Shown piece after piece: positions 20,657-30,573 of a DNA stretch of 64,000 nucleotides (the stretch's first letter is position 1; every line of letters begins with the position of its first letter). The position numbers and the translations under genes are program-made. The stretch lies in NCBI GenBank assembly GCA_004431415.1, contig QPMI01000148.1, forward strand, positions 1 to 64,000. Direction: 5' to 3'. The notes beneath the pieces were generated by a model. That model was not told where the DNA came from. It was given only the letters and a program-made list of their open reading frames with translations, and made no database searches. Origin of the DNA: Cyanophora paradoxa (lineage: Eukaryota; Glaucocystophyceae; Cyanophorales; Cyanophoraceae).

Positions 20657-22570
20657 GAGTGGGCTTGCCCCGGCCCGCTCAAGCCTCGACCCCGGTGGAG
20701 GCCCCGGAGGCGGTCCCTTCCTCCCTTCGAGACCGCCTCCAAGGCCTCCGGGGCTCAAGCCGAGGCGGAGGCCCCGGAGGGAGAAGAAGAGGTAGGAGAG
20801 GTAGACCTGGGGGGGAGGGGGGGGGGAGGGAGGGGGCGGGTGGGCTTGCCCCGCTCAAGCCAGGGGAAGGGAGGGGGAGGGAGGGGGGAAGGGGGGAGGG
20901 GGGGGGGAGGCGGAGGCCCCGGAGGCGGCCTTGAAGGGAGGAAGGGAGGGAGAGGGGGGGTACGAGGCCTGCGGGCGGGGGTACGGAGCCTCGGCGGCCC
21001 GAGGAGGCGGGGCGCGGGCGGCGCAGGCCTTGCCCCGCCCGGGCCGCGAGCCTGCGAATCAGAGGGCGCGCCTCGCGGAACTCGGCGGGGAGCCCGGGCC
21101 TAGCTCGAGCCCGCCTGCGGGGGGGAGGGGGGGGGGGGGCGAGCGGTGCGCCCAGAGGGGTACGGGCCCCGCCGGCGCAGCGGCGGGCGGGCCGAACGGG
21201 CGCGGGGGCCCCCAAGGAGCTGAGGGCTCAGAGGAGGAGGCCCACCGGCGGGAGGAGGAGGGAGGGGAGGGGAGGGGGGGGGGGCGGGGGGGGGGGGCAA
21301 GCGAGGAGGAGGAGGGGCCCGGCTTCCCGTTCGCTCCGCCCGGCGGGAGGAGGGGGGGGTGGGGGGGGTGGGGTGGGGGTGGGGGGGGGGGGGGATGGTG
21401 GGTTGGCGGGGGAGGGGCCGCCGCGGGGCGCGCCCAGGCCTGGCGCCCGGAGCGCCCGGGACGGCGTGGGTACACGCACGAGGGCTCGCCGCTGCCCGCC
21501 CGGCCGGGTACGCCGTCACGGGAGGGCGGCGAAGGGGGGCGGGGGGGCGGGGATCGCGGGGCGCACGCGGAGAGGGGGAGAGAGCGGGCCGGCGTCACGT
21601 GCGCCGCCCGCCCGGCCCGCGCGCCCCGTATCGCGAGGAGGGAGGCCGAGGGCGGAAGAGAAGAAGCGCGGGCGCGAGGAGCGTGAGAGGGCGCCGGGGC
21701 GGCGCGGGTACGGCGGACGCGGCTGCCCTATAGATCTGGGCGCCCGTGCGCCTTTGCCGCTGGAGCGCGGCCCCCCAACCCGGCGTCGACGCCGCCGCCC
21801 GCGCCAACCTGCAGCAGCGCGCGCCGGCTCAGCCGCGCCCGGGCTGGGCGCCTGGGGAGGGCGACGTCTGCAAGAGGCAGCGTACTAGTACTCACCGACA
21901 CTGAGGGCCGTGTCGCCATACGCGCCTGCTCGCTGCGCGCGCGCGATTCGCCGGACGACGCTGAGCGGCTGTCGCAGAGGGCCGCGGAGTTGCTGGAGTT
22001 GCTGGGATCGATCAAGCGATGCCTCTGCAATGACGATCACCTGCCGCCAGCGCTCACACACGCGTGGAAGCGGATATGCCGCGGCCGCGCCCACGCCAAC
22101 CTGCTCGCCGTCACCGTACTCGTGTCGCCGTACGCGCCTGCTCGCTGCGCGCGCGCGCGCGATTCGCCGGACACTGTTCATGAGCGTGCCGCCGATCACC
22201 TGCGCATGCATATATGCCGCGGCCGCCGGCGCTCACTCTTCTCCAGCACTGAGAAGAGTGATCACGCACGACGATGCACGTGCTACACGCGCTACATGCG
22301 CGCCTGCGCGCTATTACAGTGCGATGATGCACTGCGATCTGTTGAGGGGGTACCGTGCCGGTTTATCGCAGCAGGTGCGCAGCCGGCGGTTTTCTTGCAC
22401 CGCCCGCCTTTCGCTCGCTTGCAGCTCACTTATAGCTTCGCGTACCGTGCGCGGGTTAGCGGCCAGCAGACAGCGCGCGACCGGCGAGGAACTGCTTAGC
22501 GCGTGGGCTCCGATCGGTTCCGAAAGCTCGTGGGCTGAGCCGAGCAGGCCCCATCGGTTCGCAAAGCTCG
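20299..22570. other. G-rich, gene-poor host DNA
   Basis: Extremely purine/G-rich low-complexity sequence with a run of 29 G at 20627-20655 and many GGAGG and GGGGC tracts. Long open frames exist on both strands but encode only Gly/Arg or Pro-rich low-complexity chains and have no recognisable domain, so I call no gene. From 21.9 kb the DNA becomes CpG- and palindrome-rich, with a duplicated CGCGCCTGCTCGCTGCGCGC segment at about 21926 and 22133. Confidence 0.6.
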
Positions 22571-22795
22571 GCTCTGCTGCGGCAAGGCGATCCGTCGAAG
22601 GTGCGCGACGCCGCGCGGGCGCATGCATATGGCCTGGATTGCTGTTTCGATCCCGGGCTAGAACCTATGCATCGCTTCGCTCTGGGCCGCACGGGTGGCC
22701 TAGGAGATGCTAGGGCGCTTTCGGCTCCCACCCCGCCGGGCGGGGCGGGGGCGCGCTCCCCGCGGCGCGCTTCTGCCGCTGACCGCCCCGCAGGC
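22571..22795 (+). promoter_or_regulatory. Conserved leader and leader intron of LRR copy 1
   Basis: The 42 bases from 22571 are identical to 34785-34826 upstream of LRR copy 4, and a diverged version lies upstream of copy 2 (about 25,985). They contain a donor-like site after CCGTCGAAG (GTGCGCGAC), and the segment ends in CTGACCGCCCCGCAG, an acceptor, two bases before the ATG. So the leader exon and intron were duplicated with the gene. Confidence 0.55.
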
Positions 22796-24505
22796 ATGGG
22801 CAGGGGGTGGATCCCGGCGGAGGGGAAGCTGGACCTGGAGAAGGAGGGGCGGACGGAGTGGCCGGCGGCGGAGATCGCGGCGGCGGGGCCCCATAACATC
22901 CGCGAGCTCAACCTCAGCGGGAACAAGCTCACACGCATTTCGGGGACTGAGCTCGCCAAGCTGACGAACCTGGAAAAGCTGTACATGATGAACAACCAGC
23001 TGACGGCGCTGCCGCCAGAGATCGGCTGCCTCGTCGACCTGCGGGCGCTGCGCGTGAGCGGCAACCAGCTGACGGCGCTGCCACCGGAGATTGGCCGCCT
23101 CGCCGCCCTGGAGGAGCTGTGGGCGGAGAACAACCAGCTGACGGCGCTGCCGCCGGAGATCGGCCGCCTCGCCGCCCTGAAGTCGCTGGCCGTGAGCAGC
23201 AACCGGCTGACAGCGATGCCGCCGGAGACCGGCCGCCTCGCCGCCCTGCAGAAGCTGTGGGTGCACAGCAACCCCGTCGTGGACTCATGGCCCGAGCGCG
23301 TCCGCAGCGCCGCCAGCAGGAACAGGGACGGCCTTGCCCAGTGCGCCGCCGTCCTGCCCTACTTCCGCTCCCTCTCCGCCCCCGCCCCAGCGGTGCGCCC
23401 CGCCGCCCCCGCCCCCGCGCCCACCCCCGCCTCTTACCCCTCGCCGCAGCCCGCACCCTCAGCCCCACCCGCCCCTACCCCCGCCGGCCCCGTCCCGGCC
23501 CCCGGTCCGCCCGCCCGCCCGCGCGCTCGAGCCCCCGACGCGAGCCCGCCCCGCAGCGCGCCCCGTCCAGTAGGCGCCCGGGACTGCTTCGCGAGGCGCT
23601 TGTCCCGGCCCCCGCCGCTCGCCGCCGGCCCTAACGCCGCCGGGCAGCTACGTGCACGTGGACGCGGCGCTCGTCCTCCGCTACTGCGACGCCCTCGAGG
23701 CCGCCGGAATCAAGATATGGTTTGCCCCGGACCCCCGCCCAGCCCTCCGCTCTCACCCTCGCCCGCCGCCTTCGCCCTCCGCTCATGTACCCGTGCAGGG
23801 TCGACCGCGAGCTCGAGGCGGGCCAGAGGTGGATGGCCAAGATCGGGGTGCGCTTGTCCGAGCAGGCCTTTAACCCTTACCCCCCTTGGCTTCTTCCCTC
23901 CCTTTTCCCTTGAACCGGCCCCGTCCCCGCCTCTGCACCCGTCCTCCGAACCAATCTTACGGGGCGCGGCGGGCGCAGGAGGCGATGCAGCGCTGCCGGG
24001 CCTACGTCTGCTTCCTCTCGCCAGCTTACGTCGGATCCAAGAACTGCGACGACGAGGCGCGCAGCGACCCGCCGCCCCGATCCAGGGCCAGGGCTCCGCG
24101 CCTGACCCTTAAGCAGATGCAGTTCGCCCACCACACGCTGCGCATCCCCAAGTTCCCTGGTGCCGCCGCGCCCGCCCCGCACCCTGCACCCCGCCTCACC
24201 CTCGGGCGCCAGTGTGGCTCGTCGACCCGAAGACTGTCAAGCTGCCGGTCGACTACGAGGCGCGCCCTCGCCCGCGCCTGCACCCTGCCCCGCGGTCGCC
24301 CGGTCTGACTTCTGTTCATCATCAGATGATGCTGGTGTCGGTGAACTGGACGATGCAGCGCGGGGAGGGGGCAGCGGCGGCGGACGCGGCGGCCGGCGAT
24401 CTGATCGCCGGCCTGCGCGACTTCCTGCGGCACGGGGGCTCCCGCCCCGGCCCCGGCCCCGGCCGCGCCCCCGCGGAGCAGGAGAAGTCGTGCAGCGTGC
24501 AGTGA
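22796..24505 (+). CDS. LRR-TIR protein (LRR family copy 1)
   Basis: Exon model read from the sequence: 22796-23595, 23648-23719, 23799-23847, 23979-24056, 24117-24159, 24213-24259, 24326-24505; it stays in frame for 422 residues. The N-terminus begins MGRGWIPAEGKLDL. Six 23-residue leucine-rich repeats (x-NQLTALPPEIGRLAAL-x type) occupy roughly residues 38-175. A Pro/Ala-rich linker follows; part of it could be intron, since a GTGCGCC donor-like site stands at 23393. The TIR domain starts DCFAS|YVHVDAALVLRYCDALEAAG, then ELEAGQRWMAKI, then CRAYVCFLSPAYVGSKNCDDE. The Glu of CDDE corresponds to the catalytic Glu of NAD-cleaving TIRs. Three introns use GC donors. No SAM domain is seen. A role as immune sensor or NADase effector is inferred. 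Confidence 0.8.
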
Positions 24506-26100
24506 GGGAGCGCCCCCTGCGCGCGGGCCTCCCTCGAGGTCGAAGAGAGGCGTTCCGGGGCCTGGCACGGGGTGGGACGGGGCGGGCGGCGCTGGGAGCG
24601 CTAGGGAGCCCCAGCGCTGCGAGAGGGGCCTCTCCGTCGGCCCGGCGCCGGCCCGGCCCGAGGCGTCGCGATCGCCCCCGGGCCTTCGCTCGCCTCCCCC
24701 GGCGCCCGGCCGGCGGCCTCTCTCCCGTCGGCGGTTGTTCCCCCGGGCCCGCCGCCCGCGCCGCGACCCCCTCCCTTTCCCCTCGAGCCCCTCCCCCGCG
24801 CTGCCGCCCCGGCCAAGAAGGGGGCAAAAATTGATGACAGGCGCACGGACTCTCTCCGGTAGCCCCGACCGGCCCGCGCGCCGGCGCCGCGCTCGCCCCG
24901 AGAAGCCCGCCCAGCGGCCGCGGCCGCCCCGGAAGGGGGAGGCGGCCCATGGCCACGAAGGGGCCCCGGCGGCCCCGGCGCCTCCGCCGCGCGCGTGAGC
25001 GTCAGCGCCGGCGCGGGCGGCGCGGCGGCCGTCCTGCGCGCGGGCGCGGGGGCTCGCCGGCCGCGGGGCCGTCGCGGGCGCGGAGGGCGGCGCCGGCTCG
25101 GGCGGCGCGTGAGAAGAGGCGGGCGGGAGGGCAGCGGCAGTGGCCGAGCTCGCGCGGTCGTGGGAGGGTCCACGCACCACGCGCGCGGCGCCCGGCGACG
25201 TCGATCGGCGGCGCGTGGGAAGATCTAGAGGCGGGCCGCGGGCGTCGGGGCAGTGCTCGCGCGCGCGGTCGTGGGAATTCGAAGGTCCCGTATTCGCTGG
25301 AGCGACGTCGATCGACGCCGCCCGCCGCGGTCTCCTCCGACGCGTACGCCGCCCGGGCCCGCCGCGGCCTCCTCGAGCTAGCGCTCGCGCTCCGGATCCT
25401 CCTCCGGAGATCCGGTCCGGATCCTGCTCAGTGCAGGAGCGGCGGCTTAGCTACGCGCGGGCTGCAGCTGGGCGCTTCAGGGACGTCTACAAGAAGCAGC
25501 GCTAGCGCACTCACCGGTACCGCGCAGGCGAGCTCGAGGGCTCCTGCTCAGAGGGCCGGTTGCGGGCGTCCTCGGTTAGGCTCGCCGCGGCCGCACGCGT
25601 CTACTCGCCGCATGCGCCTGCTTGCGCGTGGCTGGGATCGAGCAAGCGATGCCTGCAGAATCCCATCTTCGCCGCCAAATTCGCCATGGTGCGTGCGCCA
25701 AATTCGCCGCTTATAGCTATATCGGCGCTAATATATGCCGCGCTAGCGGCGCTAATAGCCGCGATACCGCCGATACCAGCGATACGCTGCGAAGGGGTAC
25801 AGTTATCTTCGCCCACATCACGCTGGTTTATCGCGGGAGGTGCATGCGGAAGCCGGCGGTTTTCTGGCATTGCCGCCTCTCGCTCGCTTACAGCTCACAT
25901 GCAGCTTCGTGCACCGCGTAGCGGGCTAGCGGGCAGCAGACCCCGACGGGCGGCTCCCGCGGCTCCCGCGGTCGAGGCGAAACGTTGAAGGTGCGCGACG
26001 CCTGGCGCTAGTTGCCGCTGGGCAAATTCCGGCCGAGATCTAGAATTCGAACCTTGGAATCGTGGAAGGAGTTTAATGCGGGTCGGCGCGCTTCTACTAG
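24506..26100. other. Intergenic region between LRR copies 1 and 2
   Basis: GC-rich DNA without a supportable gene. The first part continues similar to the sequence after copy 2 (28263 on). From about 25,600 it resembles the region upstream of copy 1: GGGATCGAGCAAGCGATGCCTG near 25,640 versus 22,000, and AGCCGGCGGTTTTCT near 25,850 versus 22,380. The duplication unit therefore includes several hundred bases of upstream DNA. Confidence 0.55.
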
Positions 26101-26128
26101 CGCTGCTGATCATGACGGCCCCGCAGGC

Positions 26129-28262
26129 ATGGGCAGCGGCCGCGGGTGGACCCCGGCGAAGGGGATGCTGGATCTGGCGTGCGGCGGGCTGACGGAGTGG
26201 CCGGCGGCGGAGATCGCGAAGGCGGGGCCGGAGAACATTCTTATCCTCAACCTCTACGGGAACGAGCTCACGCGCATCCCGGGCGCCGAGCTCGCCAAGC
26301 TGAAGAATGTGGAGTGGCTGTCCGTGAACCGCAACCAGCTGACGGCGCTGCCGCCGGAGATCGGCTGCCTCCCCGCCCTGCAGCACCTGGACGTGTGCTT
26401 CAACCAGCTGACGGCGCTGCCACCGGAGATCGGCCGCATCGGCTCCCTGAAGTGGCTGGATGTGAAAGACAACAGGCTGGCGGCGCTGCCGCCGGAGATC
26501 GGCCGCCTTGCCGCCCTGCAGGAGTTGTACGTGCACAACAACCAGCTGACGGCGCTGCCGTCGGAGATCGGCCGCCTCGCCGCCCTGAAGAAGATGTATG
26601 TGTACAACAACCCGGTCTTGGACTTGTTGCCCGAGCCCGTCCGCCGCGCCATCAACGACAACAAGCATAACGGGGAAACCCAGTGTGCCTCCGTCTTGGC
26701 ACACCTCCGCTCCCTCCCCGCCCCCGCCGCAGCGGTGCGCCCCGCCGCCCCGCCACCCCGCGCCCCGCCCTTACCCCCCACCGCAGCCCGCACCCGCCGC
26801 CCCACCCGCGCCCCGCCTCCCGCTGCTCCAGCCGCCCCGGCCGCCGGTCCGCCCGCCCGCCCGCCCGCCCGCCCGCCCGCCCGCCCGCCCGCCCGCCCGC
26901 CCGCACGCTCGAGTTCCCGACGCGAGCCGGCCGCGCAGCAGGCCCACAGCCGGCCGCCCAGCAACCCCAGCAGGCGCCCGGGGCGGCGCCCCCGCGGCCC
27001 CTCCCGGCGGGCGACGTGCGTGCGTGGAGTGAGGACGAAGTCGTCGCGTGGGTCCGCTCCCGCGGCCAGATCGCCGAGTGCGCCGTGCCGTGCCGCGCCG
27101 CCCGCCCCGCACCGCACCGCCCCTGGCCTGAGGCAGCGGCAGGTTCGCGGGGGCCTTTCGCTACACGAACGGCGTCGCCCTCCTCGCCCTGGGCGACGAC
27201 GAGCTCGAGCGGATGGGCGTCGCGCACTTCGGCGCCCGCCACCGCCTCCTCGCCGAGATCGCCCTCCTCCGCGGCGGCCACGTGCAGGCAATCCCGCAGC
27301 ACCCGCGCCCACTGCAGCCGGCGGCCGACGGCAAGGCGTGGGACTGCTTTGTGAGGCGCGTGTCCCCACTCCCGCTGCCCTCTGCCCGGTCCCAGCGCTC
27401 ACGCTCCCGCGCAGCTACGCCCACGTCGACGCGGCGCTCGTCTTCCGCTACTGCGACGCCCTCGAGGCCGCCGGGCTATCGATCTGGTCCGCCGCACCCC
27501 GCCCGCCTTGCCCCCCCCCTCCGCGCGCCCCCACCCTCCGCTCACGCGCCCGCGCAGGGTCGACCGCGAGCTCAAGGCGGGCCAGAAGTGGATGGCCAAG
27601 ATTGGGGTGCGCTCGCCCGAGCAGGCCTTTAACCCTTACCCCCCTTAGCTTCTTCCCTCCCTCTTCCCTTGAACTGGCCCTGCCCCCGCCCCTGCACCCT
27701 CCCCCCGAACCAACCTTACGGGTTGGGGCGGCCACAGGAGGCGATGCAGCGCTGCCGGGCCTACGTCTGCTTCCTCTCGCCAGCATACATCGGCTCCAAG
27801 AACTGCGACGACGAGGTGCGCCGCAACCTGCCGCCCCGATCCAGGGCCAGGGCTCCGCGCCTGACCCTTAAGCAGATGCAGTTCGCCCACCACACGCTGC
27901 GCATCCCCAAGTTCCCTGGTGCCGCCGCGCCCGCCCCGCACCCTGCACCCCGCCTCACCCTCGGGCGCCAGTGTGGCTCGTCGACCCGAAGACCGTCAAG
28001 CTGCCGGTCGACTATGAGGCGCGCCCTCGCCCGCGCCTGCACCCTTCCTTCGCGCTCGCCCGGTCTGACTTGTGTTCACCATCAGATGATGCTGGCGTCG
28101 GTGAACTGGACGATGCAGCGCGGGGAGGGGGCGGCGGCGGCGGACGCGGCGGCCGGCGATCTGATCGCGGGCCTGCGCGACTTCCTGCGGCACGGGGGCT
28201 CCCGCCCCGGCCCCGGCCCCGGCCCCGCCCCCGCAGAGGAGAAGTCCTGCAGCGTGCAGTGA
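26129..28262 (+). CDS. LRR-SAM-TIR protein (LRR family copy 2)
   Basis: Exon model: 26129-26734, 26974-27089, 27143-27355, 27415-27486, 27558-27606, 27738-27815, 27876-27918, 27972-28018, 28086-28262; in frame for 466 residues. Six LRRs follow the start MGSGRGWTPAKGMLDL. A SAM domain spans two exons: GDVRAWSEDEVVAWVRSRGQ, then FRYTNGVALLALGDDELERM and GARHRLLAEIALLRG. The TIR has WDCFVS|YAHVDAALVFRYC, ELKAGQKWMAKI, RAYVCFLSPAYIGSKNCDDE and PVWLVDPKTVKLPVDYE. The Glu in CDDE fits the catalytic Glu of TIR NADases. SAM-TIR order recalls animal SARM1, where SAM oligomerises and TIR cleaves NAD; here LRRs replace the ARM sensor. GC donors are at 27356 and 28019. Enzymatic activity is inferred. Confidence 0.82.
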
Positions 28263-30573
28263 GGGGGCGCCGCACGTGCCCATCGGCCTCGAGTGAGGCG
28301 CCGGCCCGGCCCGAGGCGTCGCCTTCGGGCCCTCGCTCGCCTCCCCCGGCGCCCGACCGGCGGCCTCTCTCCCGTCGGTCGGCCCCCGCCGCCCGCGCGG
28401 CGGCCCCCGAAGAGGAGAGATGCCGCCACCCCCCTCCCTCCCCCCCTCCCCCCGCCCTGCGCGGGGGCCTCCCTCGAGGCCGGGAGCCGGCGGCGCCCCT
28501 GCCCGCCGTACGCTTGCTCCAGATAGGGCACCCCTGCCCACCGGCCCCGCTCCCCCGGCCCCGCCCCCCAGCCCCCGGCCCCGGATCCCAGCGGCCCCCC
28601 AGCGCCTCCTCCCTCATGATCAGCCCCCTTGCGGAATAGTTGCTCGTTGATTCAATTTCGTCTTTGTACTCAAGTTTAGTTGGTTTCAGTTTCAGTGGGC
28701 CGGATCCCCAAAAAGGGGCCATGTTTCGCTCGAATGAAAGCGGAGCACGCAGGAGAAACGAGGCCCTGAGGGACGAGACCGGACCCGGGAGCGACTCGAA
28801 CAGCCACGAGGCTGGCCGGGGGGGCGGGCCGGAGCCTTCACGGGCGAGCACTACTAGGCTATAGCTAGTACTGCGGCACCCAAAAGCCCTACAGGCGTAG
28901 GAAAGCTCGGGGAGGCAGGGCGGGGGCTGGGGTGGCCCCGGGGCCGGGCGGAGGAGGAGGAGGAGAAGGAGGGCTTAGGGGTAGGAGAGCGACGAGCAGG
29001 CCCGAGAGACAGGATCCCGGAGAGCTCAGGGATAGGAGAGCGAGAGAGGAAGCCTGAGAGCGACGAGCAGGCCCGGCGGCCCGGGCAGAAAAGGCCCTGA
29101 GGAGGAGAGCTCAAGGGTGAGGAGCTCGAGGGGGCGGCGGGGGCCCGAGGGGAGGCGCGGGAGAGGGGGCGGGGCGCTCGCGAAGGCGGCAAAGGCGAAA
29201 GGGGAGGGGGGTGGGGGGGGGGTGGGGGGGGGGGGGGGGGCGGGGGGAGCTCCAAGTGCAGGGGGGCCTGGGCCCCCGCCCGATCGCGAGGGAACGAGGG
29301 AATTTGAAGACGACTTCAAGAAGCCTTAAGCTGCAGACTTCAAGAAGCCTTAAGAGCGTGAAACTTTAATGCAAGAAGATCTAGAAGATCTTTAGAAGCT
29401 GAAGTTAAGAAGGAATCTGAAGTTTGTAATCAGGAAGCAAGTAGCCCGAGAAGCTTGGGGCGCTCTCAGCTGCAGGGGGCGCGCTTCTTTTAAAGGCTCT
29501 AAGGAGAAGCGGCGGGGGCCCCGAAGGAGGGGCCGCCCCCAAAGGGTCGGCCCGCGGAGGCCCGCGGCCGCCCCGGGCCCGCCCCGCCGCAGGCTCCCTG
29601 GTCCGGCCCTCAGCTCTAAGAGGGGCCCGAGGCCCTCGGGCCGGGGTGGGCGAGGGACCGGAGGAGGCTCGCCCTGCAGGCGGCGGCTGGCGATCGCGAA
29701 AGGGGGCGGCCACGCCCCACGAGCCGTGACCGAGGAGAAGCGGCGGGGCCTGGCCATGGACCGGAGTGGGGCAGGGTGCAGGGGGCCGGGCCCGGCGGCG
29801 GCCCCAGCGAAAAGCGAGAGGGGGAGCGCACGGAGCGCCCGGAGGCCGCGCGAGGGGGCTCGGGAAATTATAATTAAAGCCTCCGGGAGTCCTCCGGAAA
29901 GGCCGAGGCCCGAGGAAGGGAGCTTTGGCCATGCATATGGCCATGGGAGCGCAAGGCTCAAGCTTGAAGGCCTAGCTATATAGGCAGGCCTAGCTATGTA
30001 TAGGAAGAAGGGGATCGATATCAGTGAATTCGAAGGGACCAGCTGCAGCCTGGCAGACTGAGAGCTGAGCCTGCGCATGCGCAGCTGCGGATCCCGGAGC
30101 CTTGCAAATATTAATGCAATTGGAACCGGGGGCGCTGGACCGGATCCCGGATCGGAGCCCGCGCCGCGGCCGGAGGGGCGCTGGCCCAGTACTAGTGGGG
30201 CGCTTGCAATTATCATAGTATATATGCCGCAGTGCGCTAGCGCTCCGAGCATCCGCGCGCGCCGCGCATCCGCACCGCTGGCGCCAGCGGCGCGCGCGCG
30301 AGCCCTCGATCGCGATCGCGATCGCGAGCTCAGTGCCGAATCGATATATATCGCGGCGGTCGCGATCGATCGCGAGATTCGTTAGACGTCACGGGCCTCA
30401 TCTACCCCCCTTTGCATCTACCCCCTTACACATAGAAAGAGCCCGGCAGCGGAGAGCACACGTACTAGTCGAATTCCGCTTCTTGAGAACACGCTTGCAC
30501 CGCCAACCCTAAAGCTAGGCCTGAGGAGCGCAGCCTGGCAGCATTCCAGGCGGCTACTGACTCTAGTACTGAG
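28263..30573. other. Gene-poor stretch between LRR copies 2 and 3
   Basis: No gene supported. It starts as Pro/Arg-coding low-complexity DNA like the segment after copy 1, then G-rich tracts (29,210-29,240) and direct repeats of GACTTCAAGAAGCCTTAAG at about 29,309 and 29,337. Near 30,070-30,390 there are dense palindromes (TGCGCATGCGCA, CGATCGCGATCGCGATCG). Confidence 0.5.

Noticed and set aside
20290-21890. Many long open frames on both strands (up to about 250 codons)
   Set aside because: They encode Gly/Arg or Pro-rich low-complexity chains from G-rich DNA in several frames at once, with no domain, no conserved start and no splice structure.
22932-23280. LRR region as a 69-bp minisatellite
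   Set aside because: The period matches the 23-residue leucine-rich repeat, changes keep the LRR consensus, and four paralogues keep the frame, so it is coding.
30425-30450. A sequence like the 25-nt terminal repeat (ACACATAGAAAGAGCCCGGC)
   Set aside because: Similarity to the arms at 20004 and 20274 is interrupted by an indel and covers under 20 bases; it could be chance.
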